Origin: Thermoanaerobaculia bacterium
Lineage (GTDB): Bacteria > Acidobacteriota > Thermoanaerobaculia > Multivoradales > UBA5704
Reading direction: 5' to 3'
Assembly (NCBI GenBank): GCA_025937035.1
Contig: JAICSG010000180.1
Span: forward strand, 1 to 7,458
Length of the DNA stretch: 7,458 nt
A program made the position numbers and the translations under genes. The stretch's first letter is position 1; every line of letters starts with the position of its first letter. Under the pieces are notes generated by a model, which was given only the letters and a program-made list of their open reading frames with translations, made no database searches and was not told where the DNA came from. Positions 1 to 4,737 of this stretch are shown here, in pieces.

Positions 1-210
1 CCTCTGGCTCTGGTGGGCCGTCGACAGGTTCCGAGGAGCCTGCCTCTGGCTCTGGTGGGCCGTCGACAGGTTCTGAGGAGCCTGCCTCAGGTTCTGGTGA
101 GCCGTCGACAGGTTCCGAGGAGCCTGCCTCTGGCTCTGGTGAGCCGTCGACAGGTTCCGAGGAACCTGCCTCAGGTTCTGGTGAGCCGTTCGTCGGCTCC
201 GAGGTGCCCG
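1..210 (+). repeat. 42-bp coding tandem repeat, five copies
   Basis: Five head-to-tail 42-bp units start at 1, 43, 85, 127 and 169. Units 1-4 differ from each other at only five sites (unit positions 5, 8, 16, 32 and 38), and unit 5 is diverged in its second half. Each of units 1-4 carries a GTCGAC palindrome. The unit is 14 codons long, so copy-number change keeps the frame. In frame +3 the unit reads SGSGxPSTGSEEPA, with x = Gly or Glu. The array touches the left edge, so more copies may lie outside. Confidence 0.93.
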
Positions 211-323
211 CCTCGACACGTGCTCTACCAGCGCCTCGACCCCACCACACGGCGGTATCACTACGTGCGATAGAGTTCCCCCCGTCATGTTCACCGGACT
301 CGTCGTCGAGCGCGGCAGGCTGA
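3..323 (+). CDS. C-terminal part of a Ser/Gly/Pro/Glu repeat protein (partial, frame uncertain)
   Basis: This is the 3' end of a gene entering from the left, read in frame +3 up to a TGA at 321-323. It encodes repeats of SGSGxPSTGSEEPA, a low-complexity, acidic, probably disordered stretch of the kind found in linkers, stalks and surface proteins. Frame +3 is preferred because four of the five sites that vary among units 1-4 are synonymous third positions in it. The same changes are all amino-acid-changing in frame +1, and frame +2 has stops. The antisense frame sharing the same third positions (GSSEPVDGxPEPEA) fits the substitutions equally well, but has no good start before ribE. The tail is odd: frame +3 runs 37 nt into ribE with poor codon use after about 217, whereas frame +1 ends at a TAG (271-273) 13 nt before ribE with codon use like the neighbours. 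The true C-terminus may therefore be in frame +1 after a frameshift. The function is unknown. Confidence 0.42.
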   Translation, partial: SGSGGPSTGSEEPASGSGGPSTGSEEPASGSGEPSTGSEEPASGSGEPSTGSEEPASGSGEPFVGSEVPASTRALPAPRPHHTAVSLRAIEFPPSCSPDSSSSAAG

Positions 324-919
324 TCTCGGACCCGGTCCCCTCGGGGCAGGGCGGGGTGCGGCTGGGCGTGGAGATGAGCCCGGGGCTGGCGGAGCGGCTG
401 GGGATCGGAGACAGCGTGGCGGTGTCCGGGGTGTGCCTGACGGTGGTGGAGAAGGGGAGCGGGCAGGTCCTGGTCGAGCTGTCTCCCGAGACGCTGGCCC
501 GCACCAATCTGGGAGAGCTCCGAGGCGGCGACGAGGTCAATCTGGAGCCGGCGCTCCGGATGGGCGATCCCCTCGGCGGCCATATGGTCCAGGGGCACGT
601 GGACGGCACGGCCGAGGTGGTCGGCCGCCGCGATCTCACCGATCACCGGGTCTTGGCGTTCTCGATCCCTCCCGACCTCGCCCCCTTCCTGGTGGAGAAG
701 GGGTCGGTGACGGTGGACGGCGTCAGCCTCACGGTTTCCGCCCTCCGGCCCGACCGCTTCGAGGTGGCCCTGATCCCGCACACGCTGGAGGTGACGACCC
801 TCTCCCGGCGGGTGCCCGGCGACCGGGTCAATCTGGAAGTGGACGTGCTGGGCAAGTACGTTCACCGCATGCTCGCCGCCCGCGGTCTCGTCTCCCCTCT
901 CCCCGAGGGGCAGGCGTGA
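287..919 (+). CDS. ribE: Riboflavin synthase, alpha-type
   Basis: This enzyme catalyses the last step of riboflavin synthesis, dismutating two 6,7-dimethyl-8-ribityllumazine molecules to riboflavin and a pyrimidinedione; it acts as a cytosolic trimer. The 210-residue length is normal. The protein opens with the family's MFTGLV start, which fixes the ATG. It has two duplicated lumazine-binding barrels: residues 1 to about 97 with SGVCLTV (47-53), and about 98-195 with HMVQGHVDG (99-107), VDGVSLTV (143-150) and IPHTLEVTTL (163-172). The C-terminal VNLEVDVLGKYV is also typical. No good Shine-Dalgarno precedes the ATG (AGTTCCCCCCGTC), so translation may rely on coupling to the gene upstream. No FMN riboswitch is seen in the short stretch before it. 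The gene overlaps the next one by 4 nt. Some species call this gene ribC; ribE is used here. Confidence 0.96.
   Translation: MFTGLVVERGRLISDPVPSGQGGVRLGVEMSPGLAERLGIGDSVAVSGVCLTVVEKGSGQVLVELSPETLARTNLGELRGGDEVNLEPALRMGDPLGGHMVQGHVDGTAEVVGRRDLTDHRVLAFSIPPDLAPFLVEKGSVTVDGVSLTVSALRPDRFEVALIPHTLEVTTLSRRVPGDRVNLEVDVLGKYVHRMLAARGLVSPLPEGQA
894..910 (+). promoter_or_regulatory. Hairpin holding the Shine-Dalgarno of the GTG-start gene
   Basis: CCCCTC (894-899) and GAGGGG (905-910) form a perfect 6-bp stem with a 5-nt loop. The GAGGGG arm is also the best ribosome-binding site for the GTG start at 916, five bases downstream. Ribosomes finishing ribE would unfold the stem, so this arrangement could couple the two translations. 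The pairing is visible in the sequence; the regulatory role is inferred. Confidence 0.4.
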
Positions 920-1932
920 GCGGAGCCAGGCTCGCCGCCCAGCTTCCGGAGCCCGGGCGGTTCTGGATCCGCTACGTCCCCAAGTCGTGGGAGCCGCCCG
1001 AGCGACCCTGGGTGAATCTCGCCGCCGCCGCCCTCGGCGACTGGGGAAGGGGTAAGCCGCGCTCGCCCGATCTGGCCGCCCTGGCCGAGACGCCGCTCGA
1101 CGACGTCCTCTATCTGCCGCCGGTGCCCCCCCGCCGCATCAAGGAGCGCGACGAGGCGGCGCGCGACCGGCTGATGGGCGGCACTCCGGTGCTCGTCCAG
1201 CTTCTGCCGGGGGAGGAGTCGACCGTGCCCGCCGTCGCCGGCGTGGCGTTCGTCTTCGATCTGCTGCAGGCCCTGCTGGAGCGCGATCTCGGGGCCCTGC
1301 GGCGGCTCCCGGCGGGATCGACCGCCGTCTGGCCGCTGATCCCGGAGCTGACCGACGATCCCGCCCTCTGGGAGCTGGGGTGCCGCGATCTCGCCGCCGC
1401 CGGGGTGCGCTGCGCCCAGGCCCTGGCGCTGACCCTCACCCCCGCCGACCGCCGGCTGCTGGCCGACCGCTGGGGGGGCGAGGAGGGGACCTTCGACGCC
1501 CTGTTCCATCGCGAGCCGCGCGCCGAGCGGGATTTCGCCCGCGCCGCCCACCGTCACGGCCTTACCGCCTTCCTCCCCCGTCCGTTGCCGCGCCCGCCCG
1601 TGCTCGGGGCAGGCAACCGGCGGATCGGCGGCGATCTGGCGCTGGCGGCGGAGGTCTGGCTGCGGCTCGGCCGCCCGATCGAGACCGGCCAGGCGCTCTA
1701 TCGGGACGCTCGCTGGGTGGACCGTTCGACGTACGATCTGGAGGCCCTGGCGCGCGAGGGGAATCTGGGGGTGCTGCCCTTGAGCCCTCAGAGCCGCGAG
1801 ATCGTGAACGAGCACGCCGAGGCGGGGGAGTCGGAATGGCTCGCCCAACTGATCGCCGAGTACCTGGCGCCGGAGGAGGACCCCGGCGACGCTTCCCGGA
1901 GGATGCCCGATGCCCAGCCGCTTTCGAGTTGA
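916..1932 (+). CDS. Conserved-looking hypothetical protein in ribE operon
   Basis: I do not recognise the family of this 338-residue protein. The frame is open much further upstream, but the GTG at 916 is chosen because it makes the GTGA overlap with the ribE stop and has GAGGGG five bases before it. The earlier stretch is antiparallel noise over ribE. There is no signal peptide or transmembrane helix, so it is probably cytosolic. The start is rich in aromatic residues (RFWIRYVPKSWEPPERPWVN, 15-34). An alternating hydrophobic-strand and helix pattern follows (VLVQLLPGE 92-100; VAGVAFVFDLLQALL 107-121; STAVWPLIPEL 135-145; DLAAAGVRCAQALALTL 158-174). This could be an alpha/beta or TIM-barrel-like fold, but that is inference only. 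It has only two cysteines (156, 166), so no iron-sulfur CxxxCxxC motif. Its position implies a link to flavin metabolism or simple co-expression. Its last 23 nt overlap the next gene. Confidence 0.8.
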   Translation: MSGARLAAQLPEPGRFWIRYVPKSWEPPERPWVNLAAAALGDWGRGKPRSPDLAALAETPLDDVLYLPPVPPRRIKERDEAARDRLMGGTPVLVQLLPGEESTVPAVAGVAFVFDLLQALLERDLGALRRLPAGSTAVWPLIPELTDDPALWELGCRDLAAAGVRCAQALALTLTPADRRLLADRWGGEEGTFDALFHREPRAERDFARAAHRHGLTAFLPRPLPRPPVLGAGNRRIGGDLALAAEVWLRLGRPIETGQALYRDARWVDRSTYDLEALAREGNLGVLPLSPQSREIVNEHAEAGESEWLAQLIAEYLAPEEDPGDASRRMPDAQPLSS

Positions 1933-2641
1933 GCTCTTCCTGCTCCTGGCCCTGGCCGCCGCCATGCCCGCCGCCGCCTCCTGGGAGGTGAACGGCAACG
2001 CCACGCCCGGAGACTTCCGCGATTTCAACCGCCGGTTCGGCTCCGACGCCTATTTCTACCCCCGCCACAGCGCCGCCCCCCTGGGGCTGCTCGGCTTTGA
2101 GGTCTACGCGGACACGACCTACGACTCGTCCTTCGACAGCCAGTCCTTCAACGACACGGCGGTCAAGGGGAGCTATACGGGGGGCTTCCTCTCGATCGCC
2201 CGGGTGGGGGCGCGGAAGGGGCTGCCGGGCGGCATCGACATCGGCGCCTCGTATGGCAAGGCGCTGGGAGGGGACGTCAAGCTGGTCTCCGGGGAGATCC
2301 AGTACGCGATCTTCCACGGCGGGGTCCTGGCTCCGGCGCTCTCGGTGCGGGTCACCGGCACGCGCACGATCGACGCCAGCGCCTACCGGCTCGACCAGTA
2401 CGGCGCCGAGCTCCTGCTCTCCAAGGGGTTCCCGGTGGTGACCCCCTACGTGGGCGCCGGTTTCGTCCGCAGCACGGGGACGCTCGACTCCACGCTCCGC
2501 TCGCTCAGCGAGACCGACACCCGGCCGGTGGTCTTCGCCGGGGTGACCCTGAGCCTGCTGGTGCCCAAGATTCACATCGAGGTCGAGCGGGGGGACGGGT
2601 TCCAGGCGGCGGTGCGGGTGGGGATCGGGTTGGGGAAATAG
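1910..2641 (+). CDS. Exported beta-barrel-like outer-membrane protein
   Basis: This 243-residue protein has a clear Sec signal peptide: a basic start (MPSRFR), the hydrophobic core [11 protein letters not shown], and a likely signal peptidase I site at AAA|SWEV, after residue 23. The mature part is rich in Gly, Ser, Tyr and Thr, with short alternating strands split by polar turns ([60 protein letters not shown]). This is typical of an 8- to 10-strand outer-membrane barrel. It ends in GIGLGK rather than the usual terminal aromatic residue, which is a mild objection. The ATG at 1910 has GGAGG (1898-1902) seven bases upstream, and the gene begins inside the previous one (23-nt overlap). An ATG at 1903 is in the other gene's frame and abuts the Shine-Dalgarno. 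The specific function is unknown. A periplasmic beta-rich protein is the alternative. Confidence 0.8.
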   Translation: MPSRFRVELFLLLALAAAMPAAASWEVNGNATPGDFRDFNRRFGSDAYFYPRHSAAPLGLLGFEVYADTTYDSSFDSQSFNDTAVKGSYTGGFLSIARVGARKGLPGGIDIGASYGKALGGDVKLVSGEIQYAIFHGGVLAPALSVRVTGTRTIDASAYRLDQYGAELLLSKGFPVVTPYVGAGFVRSTGTLDSTLRSLSETDTRPVVFAGVTLSLLVPKIHIEVERGDGFQAAVRVGIGLGK

Positions 2642-2649
2642 GAGCTTTT

Positions 2650-3687
2650 ATGGATCTGATCGATCTGCGTTCCGATACCGTGACCAAGCCCGACGCGGAG
2701 ATGCGCCGGGCCATGGCCGAGGCCGAGGTGGGGGACGACGTCTTTGGCGAGGATCCGACCGTCAACCGCCTCGAAGAGGAGAGCGCGGCGGCCGTGGGGA
2801 TGGAGGCGGCGCTCTTCGTCCCCTCCGGCACGATGGGCAATCAGATCGCCCTGCACCTTCACGGCCGGCCCGGGGGCGAGGTGATCTGCGACGCCGGGTG
2901 CCACATCGTCAACTACGAGATCGGCGGCATGGCGGCCATCTCCGGCCTGCTGCCGCGGATGCTGCCGTCCACCAATGGGCTCCTCGATCCGGCGGCGGTC
3001 GAGGCGGCCATCGCGCCGGACGCCAGCTACCGGGCTCGCACGGTGCTGATCGAGGTGGAGAACAGCCACATGATGGCCGGGGGCACGGTCTACGACCGCC
3101 CGCACCTGGAGGCGATCCTCGACGTGGCCCGTCGCCATCGGCTGCCGGTGCACTTCGACGGCGCCCGCGTCTTCAACGCCGCCGCGGCGCTCGGAGTCTC
3201 CGTGGCCTCCCTGGCGGCCGGCTTCGATTCGCTGAGCTTCTGCCTCTCCAAGGGTCTGGGGGCGCCGGTGGGCTCGCTCCTCTGCGGCTCGAAGGCCTTC
3301 ATCGCGGAGGCCCGGCGGGTGCGGAAGCGGCTCGGCGGCGGCATGCGCCAGGCGGGCATCCTGGCCGCGGCCGGCCTGATCGCCCTGCGCAAGGGGCCGG
3401 CCCATCTCCCCGAGGACAACGAGAACGCCGCCCGTCTCGCCCGGGCCCTGGCCGGGATGAAAGGGGTCGACCTCGACCCGGCCTCCGTGCGGACCAACAT
3501 CGTGATCTTCCGCCTGACCCCGGACCTCTGCGGCGGCTCCTCGATGGCCTTCCTCGGCCGGCTCAAGGAGGCCGGAGTGCTGGCCATCCCGGTGAGTCAG
3601 GAGAAGGTGCGCTTCGTGACCCACCGGGACGTGAGCCGGGGGCAGATCGAGGAGGCGATCGAGCGGATCGGGGGGATCGCGGGGTAG
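2650..3687 (+). CDS. ltaE: Low-specificity L-threonine aldolase (PLP-dependent)
   Basis: This enzyme cleaves L-threonine and L-allo-threonine to glycine and acetaldehyde, using pyridoxal phosphate in the cytosol. The 345-residue length is usual for the family. Hallmarks, in order, are the N-terminal [10 protein letters not shown] (5-14), [16 protein letters not shown] (27-42), the phosphate-binding PSGTMGNQ (58-65), His85 expected to stack on PLP, Asp170 and Arg173 in [10 protein letters not shown] (168-177), and the Schiff-base lysine Lys201 in [14 protein letters not shown] (196-209). The Shine-Dalgarno GGAG (2641-2644) overlaps the last base of the upstream TAG and sits five bases before the ATG, so the gene is tightly joined to the barrel-protein gene. 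It converges on ridA with 14 nt between them. Other members of the fold, such as beta-eliminating lyases, are less likely because the DLRSDTVT and HFDGAR motifs are diagnostic. Confidence 0.95.
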   Translation: MDLIDLRSDTVTKPDAEMRRAMAEAEVGDDVFGEDPTVNRLEEESAAAVGMEAALFVPSGTMGNQIALHLHGRPGGEVICDAGCHIVNYEIGGMAAISGLLPRMLPSTNGLLDPAAVEAAIAPDASYRARTVLIEVENSHMMAGGTVYDRPHLEAILDVARRHRLPVHFDGARVFNAAAALGVSVASLAAGFDSLSFCLSKGLGAPVGSLLCGSKAFIAEARRVRKRLGGGMRQAGILAAAGLIALRKGPAHLPEDNENAARLARALAGMKGVDLDPASVRTNIVIFRLTPDLCGGSSMAFLGRLKEAGVLAIPVSQEKVRFVTHRDVSRGQIEEAIERIGGIAG

Positions 3688-3708
3688 GTTGGCGTCCGGT
3701 CCTACCCC
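3681..3708. terminator. Inverted repeat spanning both convergent stop codons
   Basis: GGGGTAGG (3681-3688) and CCTACCCC (3701-3708) form a perfect 8-bp stem with a 12-nt loop. The left arm contains the TAG of ltaE and the right arm contains the TAG of ridA on the other strand. It could end transcription in both directions. There is no T-run on either side, so it is not a textbook intrinsic terminator; it may instead act as an RNA 3'-end stabiliser or arise from the similar gene ends. Confidence 0.35.
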
Positions 3709-4088
3709 TGCAACCCCCGCCGTACCACCACGTCGATCTCCACCGCCGCCCCCAGGGGCAACCCGGCCACCTGCACGGTGGTGCGGGCCGGGCGGTGGTC
3801 GCCCATGGCCTCGCCGTAGAGCTTGTTGAGGATGGGGAAGTTGGCGAAGTCGGTAATGAAGACGGCGGACTTCACGACGTCCGCGAAGGTGCAGCCGGCG
3901 GCGGAGAGCACCTCGCGGAGGTTGGCCAGCACCTGCCGGGCCTGCGCCTCGAAGCCCCCCTCGGCCAGCTTGCCGGTCTGGGGATCGATGCCCGTCTGAC
4001 CCGAGAGGTAGATCCAGCCGTCGACCTCGATCGCCTGGCAGTAGGGGCCGATGGCCTTGGGAGCGTTGTCCGAGTGGTGGAATTTCAT
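3702..4088 (-). CDS. ridA: RidA family 2-iminobutanoate/2-iminopropanoate deaminase
   Basis: This YjgF/YER057c/UK114 protein is a small cytosolic trimer. It hydrolyses the reactive enamine/imine intermediates that PLP enzymes release from serine and threonine, protecting other PLP enzymes. At 128 residues it has the standard length. Family features are APKAIGPYCQAI (9-20), WIYLSGQTGIDPQTG (25-39), the helix EAQARQVLANLREVLSAAG (47-65), and the catalytic-type ending PARTTVQVAGLPLGAAVEID, with Arg102 positioned to bind the carboxylate and Glu117. The ATG at 4088 has AGGA nine bases upstream and starts at the family-typical MKFHHSDNAPKA. An in-frame TTG at 4106, which would overlap the hpt stop as TTGA, lacks a Shine-Dalgarno and is not preferred. 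The gene lies 14 nt downstream of hpt in the same direction, so the two are probably co-transcribed. Confidence 0.94.
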   Translation of the reverse strand: MKFHHSDNAPKAIGPYCQAIEVDGWIYLSGQTGIDPQTGKLAEGGFEAQARQVLANLREVLSAAGCTFADVVKSAVFITDFANFPILNKLYGEAMGDHRPARTTVQVAGLPLGAAVEIDVVVRRGLQG

Positions 4089-4102
4089 CGTTCCCGGTCC
4101 TT

Positions 4103-4645
4103 TCAAGAGGGAGAGGGCACGGTGGCCGCCGAGTCTCCGGAGTCCAGCACGGCGATGTAGGGGAGGTTGCGGTAGCGCTCGTCGAAGTCGAGGCCGTAGC
4201 CGACCACGAAGAGCGGCTCGATCTCGAACCCCTTGTAGTCGATCGGCACCTCGACCTCGCGCGCCGGGGCCTTGTCGAGCAGCGCGCAGAGCTTCACGCT
4301 GCGGGCCCCCCGGAAGCGCAGGAGGTCCAGGATGGTGCGCAGGGTGTAGCCGGTGTCGACGATGTCCTCGATCAGCAGCACGTCCTTGCCACGGATCGGC
4401 AGGTCGATGTCCTTGCGGATCCGCACCTCGCCGGGGCTGGTGCTCGCGCCGTAGCTGGCGGTCTGGAAGAAGTCGATCGACACCGGCACCGTCAGCCGCT
4501 TGAGCAGGTCGACCATGAAGAAGACCGACCCCTTGAGCACTCCCACGGCGATCAGCCGGTCGGACTCCGCGTAATCGCGGTCGATGTCCGCCGCCAGCTC
4601 CGCCACCCGCCGTTCCAGCTCCTCCTGAGAGATCAGCACCCGCAA
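4103..4645 (-). CDS. hpt: Hypoxanthine phosphoribosyltransferase
   Basis: This purine-salvage enzyme converts hypoxanthine (and usually guanine) plus PRPP to IMP/GMP in the cytosol. The 180 residues match the bacterial family. Motifs in order are LKGS (37-40), the flexible loop SYGASTS (64-70), the PRPP-binding VLLIEDIVDTGYTL (89-102) with its acidic pair Glu93-Asp94, the purine-binding Lys138 and Phe146-Val147 region, and VVGYGLDFDERYRNLPYI (147-164). The start is a TTG at 4645, chosen because AAAGGAGG lies six bases upstream and the product then begins RVLISQEEL like its relatives. A nearer ATG (4650-4648) is out of frame. The last residues (about 170-180) form a short non-conserved tail. 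It is the first gene of an hpt-ridA pair and is divergent from the 529-residue gene. Confidence 0.95.
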   Translation of the reverse strand: MRVLISQEELERRVAELAADIDRDYAESDRLIAVGVLKGSVFFMVDLLKRLTVPVSIDFFQTASYGASTSPGEVRIRKDIDLPIRGKDVLLIEDIVDTGYTLRTILDLLRFRGARSVKLCALLDKAPAREVEVPIDYKGFEIEPLFVVGYGLDFDERYRNLPYIAVLDSGDSAATVPSPS

Positions 4646-4659
4646 TTCATTCCTCCTTT
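4646..4659 (-). promoter_or_regulatory. Strong ribosome-binding site with out-of-frame ATG before TTG start
   Basis: On the - strand AAAGGAGG (4659-4652) is followed after six bases by the TTG start of hpt. An ATG at 4650-4648, one base after the GGAGG, opens a five-codon frame (MNCGC then TGA at 4635-4633) that overlaps the start of hpt. The ATG is too close to the Shine-Dalgarno to be favoured, so the TTG is taken as the real start. Confidence 0.65.
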
Positions 4660-4685
4660 GCCATTTCCGCCACTTGGCGTAATAT
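4658..4685 (+). promoter_or_regulatory. Candidate sigma-70 promoter for the 529-residue gene
   Basis: In the 92-nt divergent region, TTGCCA (4658-4663; one mismatch to TTGACA) and TAATAT (4680-4685; four of six bases match TATAAT) are 16 bp apart. This stretch is the most A+T-rich in the window. Transcription would start near 4692, about 45 nt before the ATG. The opposite strand carries a weaker -10-like TATTAC (4684-4679) that could serve hpt but has no convincing -35. This is pattern evidence only. Confidence 0.35.
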
Positions 4686-4737
4686 CCTCCAAAATAGGCA
4701 CGAAACTCGACTGCGCGCGCACCCGGACAGGCCGACT

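Noticed and set aside
1..210. CRISPR array or mobile-element end
   Set aside because: The units are contiguous with no spacers, lack terminal inverted repeats and show codon-level constraint, so this is a coding tandem repeat.
13..273. Frame +1 open frame over the whole repeat (LALVGRRQVPRS repeats)
   Set aside because: All five variable sites among repeat units 1-4 are non-synonymous in this frame, so the repeat part is not the translated frame; only its last part (about 217-273) looks coding.
210..286. FMN riboswitch ahead of ribE
   Set aside because: The space before ribE is filled by the end of the preceding gene and shows none of the conserved RFN-element sequence.
862..2028. Long antisense frame opposite the ribE-operon hypothetical
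   Set aside because: It is rich in Gly, Arg, Gln and His with no coherent domains; such frames are common opposite G+C-rich genes. The + strand gene has coupling and a Shine-Dalgarno.
1562..2575. Antisense frame opposite the barrel protein
   Set aside because: Low-complexity composition with no recognisable motifs, while the + strand shows a clear signal peptide and ribosome-binding site.
2572..3624. Antisense frame opposite threonine aldolase
   Set aside because: Pure shadow of a well-identified enzyme gene; no independent motifs.
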